A stretch of 64,000 nucleotides of DNA. Source: Marchantia polymorpha subsp. ruderalis (taxonomy: Eukaryota; Streptophyta; Marchantiopsida; Marchantiales; Marchantiaceae). Numbering within the stretch: the first letter of the stretch is position 1; each line of letters begins with the position of its first letter. This document shows positions 12,901 to 27,967 of the stretch, piece by piece. The notes beneath the pieces are model-generated. The model was not told where the DNA came from, did not search any database, and worked only from the letters and a program-made list of their open reading frames with translations. The stretch lies in NCBI GenBank assembly GCA_037833965.1, contig AP031352.1, positions 19,076,501-19,140,500 of the forward strand, written 5' to 3'. The position numbers were made by a program, and so were the translations under genes.

Positions 12901-14250
12901 TTTAGAAAACAGATTGATATGTAGTTATTAGTATTTTTAAGATGGTTCGATATATCAGATTTTTATTACACATGTAAATTTTTATTTTTCGACTTTAATA
13001 TTATTTAGATTAAAATTTTAGAACTCAATCTAAAATAATATAGAATTACACATTTTTATATCATATAGTTTTATAATTTTATTCCAATTAAAATTATAAA
13101 TAATATTATTCATAAATTTTTGGATGCACAGAGAAGGTGTGTGATTGTTATAGATATTGAAGCTTTTATTTTCATATATAGTTTTTTGTTCAAAAATTTC
13201 AACCGATCGAAGTCTTTGAAGTCTTCTTACTATCTAACTTACTAATGCTCATACTATGATTATCATTATTATTGACCTTCTAACAAGAAAAAATACGTAG
13301 AAGCACATCTAACATACAACGCAATGTACCTATCTGTCAGATTCTTTTATGCATCAGAAAATAGTTTTTACTTAAAACTAAATAGAAAATGTTTAATTAT
13401 TTTTTGAAAATCAACTATATATATATTTACAATCTTACCGATTGTATTGTACAAAATCTTCTTTGAAATATGTTTTTTACAAAATAGTCATCAATGGACA
13501 TATAACAAGCTCGTTTGTAAAACTTAAATCGGAAGAACTATCCGAAGAGATGTATTTTGAAGATTTTGAATCGGGAGCGAACTAGTTATTGGCATAAGTA
13601 TAGTATAAAGTATAGAGTTATCCTTGTAACTTGCTGATTGTGAATATAAATATCTTCGAAGAAAGTATTTGAAAAAAAGTTCATCACACTCAACTGCACA
13701 TTTGATATTTGTAAGCATTAAGAACTTTGATTGTGAGATAATATTTAAAACACTTTATTTTACATTTCATATAACTGAATGTCTTTATATCCATGTAAGT
13801 TTCAGTAATAAATTTTAAGGAATATTTTGCACTTTTAGTTCATGAATCTTATTTTTTATCAATTGTCATTTTCAAAAACTATGTTAATGTTGTTTTGGAT
13901 AGAAGAGTTTTAATTGATCTTAAGTAAAGCCAACAGTTTACTGGACACACTTGATTCCAAGCAAAACAAAGAACAATATTCAAACAAAGGCTGGGCATAA
14001 TGAAGAGCTTAGTAAGGATAACATATTAAGCTAAATTGTAATATTATTAAGATTCAATACATTTACATAAAATTCAAATTTATGAGGGAAAAATGTCATG
14101 GTGTAATTCATTAACATTATTCAAACGCTTCTTTCGTGTTGTTTATGATTTTATTTTTCTTTGATCAATGTGTAAAATTTGAGTAAAATCATTCATTTCG
14201 AAAAAGTCCAGTCATTACTTCAGATTATGAACTCTCGACCAAAGTAATAA
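9921..14250. other. AT-rich intergenic DNA, no gene seen
   Basis: From about 10.8 kb the sequence becomes strongly AT-rich, and only short, low-complexity open frames occur (for example the Lys/Asn-rich frame at 10795-11001, an A-rich tract). The only structure I noted is the small palindrome and tandem 13-mer at 11920-11970. No coding family, RNA gene or clear transposon end was recognised. Confidence 0.6.
11920..11970. repeat. Palindrome plus 13-bp tandem duplication
   Basis: A perfect 14-bp palindrome (11931-11944) is flanked by a second complementary pair (11920-11927 with 11947-11954), giving an imperfect hairpin. The 13-base word at 11945-11957 is repeated exactly at 11958-11970. No function is apparent. 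Confidence 0.8.
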
Positions 14251-15940
14251 ATGTAGTGATACATGTATGACTGCTTTGGATGTGATCTCACAATTATTAT
14301 TTTCTTTGTCTCTGACTCAACCCAAAGTAAAATACGCACTTATCATTTTTTTGAACACTAGAGCCTCACCTTTTCCAAGTCAACTAGAAATTAGGCAGAA
14401 CAACTTTGGGATTTCAACATTGCGGGCAATGAAACTGGCGGCGAAATTCCTCTACGGATTCGAGCTGACCCAAACCACTTCAGTTCCGCGAGGAAACTAG
14501 TCTGACCTGGATAATTTGAGAACAGTAATTTGAAATTGCCAGTCAGAAGTGAAAGGAATGTACTAACACTGCCGAGGACGGGAAAGGATCATATGACCAG
14601 GTTCATCAAAGTTTTTGAAGGGAAAGTAAAATCTAACGCACGTCTCGGGCATGAGCAGCTAAACGGGCTCAGATCTAAAGGTCTTCTTGAGGTCTGCAAG
14701 CCGAAGACCACCGAGAAGAAGAAAAAATCTCACAAAAATTTTGTCGGTGAATAAATTATCAGAGAGAGAATATTGATTTCTTCCAATTCTTGAATTTCTA
14801 TGTTCTAATCCATATGCACATCGGGCAAGTGGCCTACTTGACTCCAGGTGCAGAGGACTTGCCCGGCGTTGAAGGCGAAGCATGGGTGACGTTCAGCGGC
14901 AGTTCACGTACACGCAATCTCATCTTCCAGCTCCGGTTGAACAGAGAACATGTCATTCAGGTGGATCGGGTGGGGCTATATATTACACGGGGCTGTAAGG
15001 CGAAAAGAGATCACGTGATCTTTCACGGGAAATCTTAGTAGTAGGATTTGAATTCGCGCATGACATCATCAAATTCGCCAATGGCAAGCTTGACCACTCA
15101 AACAATCTTATACATCTTCGTGTCACTCATTATCAAAAGCAGCCAATCCCTCCTGACACTGCAAGGTGACGCTGCTCGATCACAGATCTTGCAGTTGCGT
15201 CTACTTTCGCTTCGTTTATTTTGGTCCTGTGATCCTTCCGTCGAAGTGAACTCGAAGTTCATACAATCACGTGCAAAAACATTCTGTAGACAGCAGTGAG
15301 CGACCGGTGCATCGTGAGAAATTCCACTTTCCTCCTCAGCAATTAAAAGTTTGTTGATCTCTCGTGACTTGATTTTCCTTTCTCCAATTTCTTTCCATTC
15401 TCTATCTGTTGACTACGCGAATATGAATCCATGCATGCATGATAGGGACTTGACATTAGCTACGACGTCGTGGCGACAAACGCAAGCTCAATTAAGAAGA
15501 AAGCGCATGCTTCCAGTTGTTCATATCCAGGACTGAAGGTGAGAGTGTTCAGAGTAAATGTCATTCTCATTTCAACGATTTTGTTATTCAGTGAAGATCT
15601 TACCTGCCTGACTCGCCAGATCAGTCAGCGGGCTTGAAACCAAAATTCTTTTCCACTTTTGGAGTTGATTCGAGTGTGACCCGCGTGGTACCAAAAACTT
15701 TTCATGTAAAATTCTACTGTGTTTGCATTCGGCACTCACTTGTTTGCATAAGCCTTGCGTCTTGCAATCAGTGGTGAGCAGCCAGTCAAAGTTGAGTTTC
15801 TAATAACTCTCTAAATGATGGAACCTATAACAAAGAAACTCTAGCTACATTTCAGTTTCCTGCAAGGCTTTACATCTGGTTGAATCACTTGTGGCATTAC
15901 TTGTTTGAATGACAGCTCTGATGGAGCATCAGATCTCGAG
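14250..15940. other. Intergenic region downstream of the PPO gene, no gene supported
   Basis: Composition is less AT-rich than the tract to the left. Short open frames exist on both strands (14530-14754, 14790-15038, 15048-15299), none with a recognisable domain or consistent splice structure. A TATA-like string lies near 14975-14985. The segment nearest 15.9 kb is probably the 3' untranslated and flanking DNA of the minus-strand tyrosinase gene. Confidence 0.4.
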
Positions 15941-15944
15941 GTTC

Positions 15945-17162
15945 CTACGGTGGGCTGGTGTCGGGGGAGTTGGCCGAATCCATCCAGTTGGCATCATTCA
16001 CCGGTTCGTAGGTGTACCCGAAGTCTTCGATGTTCAAGCAATCACCGATTTTGATCCTTCTCAGAACTTTGTTCTCATCCCAGAACAGAAACTGCGCCCC
16101 CAACCAATCTGGATCGGCTGGGGCCGTTCGGTTCATTCCAAGCTTCTCCCAAACATGCCACAATCGATCGACGTTGGCATGGAAGGTGTAGAAGACGGGA
16201 TCTTTCGTGGCGGTGGCGGACGACGAGGAGGACCCTGCGATCCACCGGTGCACGCTGTTGTGCGGCAAAAACTCGAGAGACCCTCCGTCTGAAAGGGGAA
16301 TGCTGCGAGTAGTTCCGACCTTTATATCGATTCCGAAAAAGTCCCTGGGGATTGTACCAGCCGCCATGGCTCTTTGCATCACTTCTCGGTTTCGTGGAAC
16401 GGCGACATCTGCAAAGCGCAGAGGTGGCTCGTTCCGATTGCGAAGCGATAAATCCACGGGCAGGTTGGGAATGAAGGGCCTGATGGACCGATTGACATGG
16501 AAAGTGGAGCTCGAATTGTCGTTGTAAAGAGGTGGGAAAAAATGGCCAGCTTTGAAGCATCCTCTGGGTCCGTGCCTGTGTTCTCCATACGAGTCGGTCT
16601 CGTTGGCATTCACTCCGTTGTCAAAATTCCAGAAGTGAAGACTGAATTTATGATCATTTAGCAGCTTCTGCAAAATCTTCTCGTGAAAGTATACGAACAT
16701 CCGATGCCAAGGCAAAAAGTGCCAGTTGGAATGAATGTCCACGGTCAGATTGCCCGGAATGCCGTCTTGCATGAAAGCACCGCTGCCGTAAGCGCAGTGA
16801 ATTTCATTCTGCTGAAACAATGACCGTGGATCGTCCTGAGGCAGAGCTCTCATCAGTTTGTACCCTCTTTGCAGCTTCTGGGTGTACGTCTCAAGCTCAT
16901 GGCCACTCAAGCATTGCAAAGCTTTCCTGACGCGAAGGCGCGGGTTTCTGATGCGATCGCGTCTGGGAATGAAGTCCACGATCGGTCCATTCAAGTTGAT
17001 GTCTGGGGGACAGCAGGAAGTGACCTCGCCGGCCACGAAGCCGGAAATGCAATTTCGGAGTGTCGTTCGGGTGATGACTATCGGGGCTGACTGAACACAG
17101 ACCCAGTGGCTCGTGCTGAACGCTAGAACGTGGATAAGAAGGATCACCTCCTGGACCTTCAT
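15945..17162 (-). CDS. PPO: Secreted tyrosinase/polyphenol oxidase (type-3 copper), short form
   Basis: Type-3 copper enzymes oxidise phenols or catechols to quinones with O2. This intronless 405-aa protein starts with a hydrophobic signal peptide (about residues 1-26, ending VQSAP), not a chloroplast transit peptide. The CuA ligands are His122 (IHCAYGSG), His144 and His153 (PWHR). The CuB ligands are His301, His305 (HNSVHRW) and His328 (FHANVDRLW). The plant-type DWL linker follows at 352-354 with an FWDEN sequence. Two oddities: the cysteine that normally forms the Cys-His thioether with the second CuA histidine is Gly126, and the protein ends soon after the DWL linker, without the C-terminal KFDV domain of most plant PPOs. 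Several NxS/T sites fit passage through the secretory pathway. ATG at 17162 is chosen because it gives the signal peptide. A damaged partial copy lies 1.6 kb upstream, so the locus has duplicated. Confidence 0.93.
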   Translation of the reverse strand: MKVQEVILLIHVLAFSTSHWVCVQSAPIVITRTTLRNCISGFVAGEVTSCCPPDINLNGPIVDFIPRRDRIRNPRLRVRKALQCLSGHELETYTQKLQRGYKLMRALPQDDPRSLFQQNEIHCAYGSGAFMQDGIPGNLTVDIHSNWHFLPWHRMFVYFHEKILQKLLNDHKFSLHFWNFDNGVNANETDSYGEHRHGPRGCFKAGHFFPPLYNDNSSSTFHVNRSIRPFIPNLPVDLSLRNRNEPPLRFADVAVPRNREVMQRAMAAGTIPRDFFGIDIKVGTTRSIPLSDGGSLEFLPHNSVHRWIAGSSSSSATATKDPVFYTFHANVDRLWHVWEKLGMNRTAPADPDWLGAQFLFWDENKVLRRIKIGDCLNIEDFGYTYEPVNDANWMDSANSPDTSPP

Positions 17163-17472
17163 TACAGCACTCAGTGCTCGTTTAAATTGTGAAAGAGACG
17201 GAGCTGAACAACAAAAGTCGCTGCCCCAGTTAAATTATCTTTCGGATCTGAAACTTTATCAATCTTTGGATGAAGATCAATCAGTTTTCCTGATCAAATC
17301 TACACTACTACTTCGTCGTGGCAACACCGCACTGGGCTGGCTCTTTCCTGTTTCCGGTTCTCTCGTCCCTGAATACAACCGCCGGAGATATCTTAGAGCA
17401 TGGAGTTCAAGTACTTAGAGGCTCACAGAAGTCTCTAACAATATCACACTCAGATACATGACGGCAGTCGGC

Positions 17473-17479
17473 ATTTATA
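17473..17479 (-). promoter_or_regulatory. Possible TATA box of the PPO gene
   Basis: On the minus strand this reads TATAAAT, about 310 bases before the PPO ATG. It is the best TATA match between the start codon and 17.5 kb. It would imply a leader of roughly 280 bases. Supported by motif and position only. Confidence 0.3.
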
Positions 17480-17499
17480 GCAGCTCCTAATTCTGCTCA

Positions 17500-18740
17500 A
17501 AAGTCTGAAGAGAAAGTACAGTGTGGATAAATAATTGCTGCACCAAACAGAAGCTCTTGGGTGTTGAAACACGTTCTTGCATAAGGTCAAAGAGCTGTTG
17601 CTCCTGCATTGGAACATATTTAGATAAAAACTGTCTAGAATTCTACGTCAACGACCGAAGCATTCAAATTACTCCGCCATGTGTGCAAATATCGTAAGTC
17701 AACTCACAACGTCGTCTTGAGTTGTTTTCTGCAGGACGGGAACCGGAGACCGTGCGAGTGAGCCACGACAGCTCTTACACAACAAACGCCATCGGAGCTC
17801 ATGATAGGAAACGTCCAGTCGGTCAAACCTCTTATACTGTCTTCCCGGTATGCTCTTTCACTGTACAAGCTGAGATCACGCAGAGAATATTTCACGATCT
17901 GTATCTATTATGTCCTTAATGAGCTGGTGTTTGTTCCTTCGATATGCTGTCGGAAGACCTTCGGCCGGCTGTGAATCTTGATCGATACCATCATATAACT
18001 TTATCAGATTAATGCTTGTGCAGTGTCTACCCGGCCAGAGTGATCGTGTCGTGTACCACTGGACATCATTCCAACTTGCAAGATCTGAATATTCATCTAT
18101 GCCGAAATAAAACTTTCTTCAGTGGGTCAGTGACCAAGTGATTCGGAGAAAATAATGAGCGATCGGACGTTACTATTAACCTACTACTAATTATATCATT
18201 TAAAGAATTCGATGTGATATTAAAAGGTAACATACAGGTTTATCCATATGTATTTTATCGTTTTTATGAGATTATACTTGACCATAATAATAATCAGCAT
18301 ATGTGGAAATTGATTAGTATTATAGAAAAAATAATTTCTAATTGGAATAACATATTATATTCCATGCAAAAGTCATTGTACAAGTTACAAAAGAAATGGT
18401 TCAAAAGTAAACATTGAAATGGGTCATGTCGAGATCTTAAAGTAATATTTAAAGAGCTACTTGGGGGTACTAAAGATATAAAGTAGACTTTCATCCGTGA
18501 CTCCAAATGGTGTTTTTGTCTGCGTAGTGCATTCATGTTTCTATCGTGTAAATACGACTGGGCAACTTGACCATATTATATTCCCAATAAATAGATTGAA
18601 CGAGGCATTAGACCTCCCTCCACATCAAGAGAGTTGAGTGAATCCAGGTGAGTGATATTACCCTTAGCTGTAACCGAAATCCTGGACGTTGAAAATCGAT
18701 TATTCTAACACTTTTCATAGCTTGGTTCTAAACAAAGACT
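17500..18740. other. Intergenic, no gene seen
   Basis: Upstream flank of the PPO gene running into the PPO fragment. Only short open frames without recognisable content occur (17704-17895, 18214-18417), and the middle turns AT-rich near 18.2-18.4 kb. I see no RNA gene or transposon end. Confidence 0.5.
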
Positions 18741-18747
18741 ATGCATC

Positions 18748-18935
18748 CGAGCAATCTGGATCTATCGGAGCCGTTCCATAAACTCCCAGCGTCTCTCAAA
18801 CATGCCACAATTGATCGACGCTGGCATGAAAGGTGTAGTAGTCGATCACTCCGGGAGCTGGCAGGTGACGAGGACAACTCGGCGATCTGCCTGTACACAC
18901 TATTGTGCGACACTGAGGACCTTCCGAGGAATGGT
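18748..18935 (-). pseudogene. Fragment of a duplicated tyrosinase gene (CuB region)
   Basis: This stretch aligns base by base with the PPO gene at about 16102-16285, covering the CuB histidines to the DWL linker, on the same strand. The region of the first two CuB ligands reads SHNSVYRQ, so the second CuB histidine has become tyrosine. The segment with the third ligand is in a different frame, so at least one frameshift separates them. No CuA half or start codon was found nearby. It is a relic of a tandem or segmental PPO duplication, not a working gene. Confidence 0.85.
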
Positions 18936-19571
18936 GCGGAGGTTGTTTTAAGTGATCAGAAGTAGCTGGAAACCTTGAAACGACTTAAGTTCGTTCTCGT
19001 ATTGATGAATTACTATCAGAAGAGTTGAAGTGATCATAATGACACAAGCCTGCCTGATAACTGTGTATACGATCTGATAGACCCCTGTTAGTAAAGACGA
19101 ACATTGAACGCGTTACATTGAGAAGTTGATTGGCCCCGCGTTCATATGTTGATTGACAGTATACTGCAATGGACTCCCAGAGATTGTCTCAAGTTCGCCT
19201 AGTTTCTTCGATGAGCTAGCGAGACTTTGCTCCACAAATCTGCGACAGTATGTATCTCTCCCCAGGCCTATCTGCGAAGAAATTTACCGAATTGTAGATC
19301 TGACTTGCACATTTTAGCCAGTCATTTCGAGAACGTAGTCCCTTGTGTGCTAAGCACATGATGAAGTTTCTTACCAAAATAAATTTCCAAGTATTCTATC
19401 CAATCCCGCTCAAACCTAGGTCCAAACACCCCAAATCTTCTCCGGCAACTTGCCTGGTACAGCTTCTGCCCTGTCCCTTTGATAAACTAGTAAGCTTCTC
19501 TTATCTACTGGGAACCAAGTATTGCTCTCCTTCCTCGAAACTCCATGACTCAACAATTTTTATGAGGGAAT

Positions 19572-19617
19572 CCAAGAACTTGAGCTCCATACAGCAAACT
19601 GGAGCCCAAGTTCTTGG
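19572..19617. repeat. 18-bp inverted repeat, 10-nt spacer
   Basis: Arms 19572-19589 and 19600-19617 are complementary at 17 of 18 positions. It lies close to the end of the minus-strand open frame at 19620-20054, where a transcript could fold back. It may be a small foldback remnant. Confidence 0.85.
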
Positions 19618-19619
19618 CT

Positions 19620-20054
19620 CTATACTGAGGTTATGAGCATCGCCAACAAGTCGAGGGTGATTAGAACTTTGTAGATCTGACAGAGTGATGCAGCGTGATC
19701 ATGACGGAAAATATTCGAAAGACAAGAAAAGATCATGGCCCACCCAGACCAAAAAATATAGGAAGCGAACGTAAAGTAAACGCACGTCCATGCAGCCTTA
19801 CGTTGCGGTAGTGTGGCCAGAGGCACTGGCTGCACATCATCATTAGGGTGACGTACAGAACTACATGGTTGTTTAAGTTTGATTGTCCACGGAGATCCTG
19901 ATATGACAATCGTATGCTGAATACTCTCTCCGTCTGAATTTAGACTCTGAACTGCATCAAAACTTCCAAACAACTGCTGCTGTATTTCCCATTCGAACCA
20001 AAAACTTTGAAAGTGGACGCAGAGTTCAATAGTTACTGCAAGGTTACGACTCAT
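19620..20054 (-). CDS. Hypothetical 144-aa open frame, possible membrane protein
   Basis: ATG-initiated minus-strand frame in DNA of ordinary composition. The N-terminal half is polar. The C-terminal half has a long hydrophobic, aromatic stretch (about residues 88-117, with YFTFASYIFWSGWAMIF) and a second hydrophobic end (about 127-144). I recognise no family, splice partner or promoter, and it could be a chance frame. It lies about 1.1 kb beyond the 3' end of the methionyl-tRNA synthetase coding region on the same strand. Confidence 0.25.
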   Translation of the reverse strand: MSRNLAVTIELCVHFQSFWFEWEIQQQLFGSFDAVQSLNSDGESIQHTIVISGSPWTIKLKQPCSSVRHPNDDVQPVPLATLPQRKAAWTCVYFTFASYIFWSGWAMIFSCLSNIFRHDHAASLCQIYKVLITLDLLAMLITSV

Positions 20055-20722
20055 TGTTTACTACCTGGTTGACTTGCGGCTTTACGTCTCAGACAATCGC
20101 TTACATTAAATCACAAGAATTTGCCAGAATCAGATTGAGAAAAGATACAAAATATTGAGCTCAGACCTTCCAGCAACTCTGACTTTGCAATGGGTGAGCA
20201 ATTGGTTTCACAGCTGTGTTCCAACCTCTCCTCAAGATAAGACTATCGAATTACAATGGCAACAATGGCAAGAATCCAGTTCCATTGAGAATCCATATAT
20301 CTTGTAGCCTTCGGAATCTACAAACATCTCCTTGTATGACTGGAAAGATAACTTATTATACAAGTCTTATTTGACCATTGATACTTTCCAATGTGGCTAA
20401 CCCAGATGAATTTACTTACTGTCCATTGAACCTGAGTGGCTCAGTATTGCAAAATTGTAGAGAAATTGTATCCTGACGGAGAAATCAGAGGCTGTACGGC
20501 TTTTCGAGGTTCCTAACTAATGCGTGCTAACAAATTGGGTTCGCTGTGTATGTGCCGCAAGGAAAGTAAGACATAAATCTTCTCGCTCGAATATGTATGA
20601 AACTGATGAATTGGTATGCACAGTTGGCTTGTAGGAAATTTTGAGAGCTACAAGGACCCGAGGGAACACATGAGTAATCACAATGTGAGGGAGTCAGTAC
20701 ATCTGGTTCTCACTCAATTGGA

Positions 20723-21100
20723 GTGAATAAATTGCGATTTGTACTTAAAATCCAACCAGGACGGACAATTCCATGTAAGAAAAACGATGACCCAGATAAC
20801 ACATCTGACTGCCCAGTACAACAAACGTTACTTGGATGCAAGATTGCAAAGCCCACTGGCGTTCAAACAGATGACAACTTTGGTCGTTTAACTATGACAA
20901 CTTGCTTAAGGACTGGACAATCTGGTTTCTCTATGGACTCGAAGCACTTTCAACAGGTTTGTCCTGTTCCACTTCAGAAGGCTAAGATGCACGCAAGAAG
21001 CGTTCAGTTCGAGACTCCAACTTGCGCTGTCCCAAACGAACACCGGAGCTGTGAGAGAAAAATACTGACTGTAGAAAAGCTTCTTTCTGGAGGAAAATAA
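20723..21100 (+). other. Open frame of unknown status next to the MetRS 3' end
   Basis: A plus-strand open stretch of about 125 codons with several cysteines but no ATG near its start. It is antisense to what should be the 3' untranslated region of the MetRS gene, which ends at 21165. No family was recognised. It may be an exon of an unidentified plus-strand transcript or chance. Confidence 0.15.
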
Positions 21101-21164
21101 ATAAATTCATACATCTGGAAGACTTCAATCCCTTTCTTGTGGGATCCAAGAATGTCGGCGCTTA

Positions 21165-26401
<5,237 letters not shown>

Positions 26402-27446
26402 TCACCAAAGTTCTCTGTACCGCTGTTTATCGGTTTCTCGCCTCACCTCCACATCTCTGTAACCTCTCACCGCAACCTCATGCACGATGTGACCTGTACT
26501 GTATTCTATGTCCACCGGTTCGTAGTATGAAGATATAGCAGCATATATGGGAAGAACAACAAGGTCCTAGCCCTTGACAATGAGAGTGATGTCTTCGTCC
26601 CTCTAAAATGCGGAAACTATCTACATGTAATTGTGTTTTCGTTCTTCTTAAATCTAAGGTAAATTTTTCCCTTGAGATGAAAGAATTTTACTTTATATTT
26701 GGTTTCACTTCCATGAAATTACATAATCAACGAGTTATATACTCAAATAATTTCACCGAAGAAACTCGTTGTTGCTACACATATTAATTCAATTTACAAA
26801 ACATGAGCATCATCTCATTCTATCATATGTATAATATCTGAACATTTCTGAATGTTCTCTACAGAAGAAATCGACTTGCTATATAAACATCAGTCCGCGC
26901 AAGAAATCAAGAAAAATATATTAATGTCACCTAATAATGGATTACATTTTGTAACTTAAATGTAGAAGATAATATTTATAGTTACATACAAATCCAAAAC
27001 AAAGAGTAATAGTGTAGATATAACTTTCTACAGCCATTGAAGGAATCAGCTAAATCGGACAAATGTTCTACATAATAAAATATCATATTAATAAACATAG
27101 CCAACTTTGGAGAATCTCCTATTAATCTCATAAGCTAGTTCTCTAGTTCAAAATATATATCTGAACTAAGTAAATTTATAGTAAACAAAAAAATATTAAA
27201 TACAATTGTCTGAAATGCTTGGCTCTTCCAGTATTATTTATAATTTAAGATGAAATATTCTAACTTTTTCTCTAAACAATCTTATCAAAGTAGTTGCTGA
27301 TGGCTTCAAATATCTCAAAATCTAGATTATTTAACAGCATTATAATTTTATAAGTTTCATCTGTTTATAACTTCATGTTGGTTAAAACACGAATTTTATA
27401 AATAATTATTTATCCCCCACAAAATTGTGTTCATATTTATATCTCA

Positions 27447-27450
<4 letters not shown>

Positions 27451-27477
<27 letters not shown>
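27451..27477. repeat. TA dinucleotide microsatellite
   Basis: Uninterrupted TA repeat of about 13 units in the AT-rich intergenic tract. Confidence 0.97.
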
Positions 27478-27946
27478 GCAAATGTTCAATTTCAATTGCA
27501 AAATACTATATGGATGTTGCTCCTTGTTTTCTATGGAGCAATATCTTTTTACTCAATTACCTTTTCCGATCTATTACACTTTTATGCGTGTATGTGAATA
27601 AATAACATACTATTATCAATATTTTAATTCTTGCAAATGTTATTGTGATTAGCAATCAAACATTCATCACGTTCATTTCTTTGTTTGCATTCAAATTCAT
27701 TTATATGTTACAAACATACAAATTCATGTTAGAAATTATGAATATTAAAAGTGTATTTTTATCCAAAATATGATACAAAATTTCAACTATATAGAAATAT
27801 CAAATATGTTACATGTACTTGTTAGATTTGAGCTGTAATCTTCATGATTATAACATTGTTTTAGATACATTTGTGTAAATAAATATATTCTATATTATTG
27901 ATATACTATTTCTTGAAAATTCATAGTAAAATTAATTATTGATACA

Positions 27947-27967
27947 ATATATATATATATATATATA
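27947..27967. repeat. AT dinucleotide microsatellite
   Basis: Uninterrupted AT repeat of about 10 units, half a kilobase from the longer TA run. Confidence 0.95.

Noticed and set aside
16075..16560. 161-codon minus-strand frame overlapping the tyrosinase gene
   Set aside because: Out-of-phase shadow of the PPO coding sequence; it was useful only for spotting the PPO fragment at 18.7 kb.
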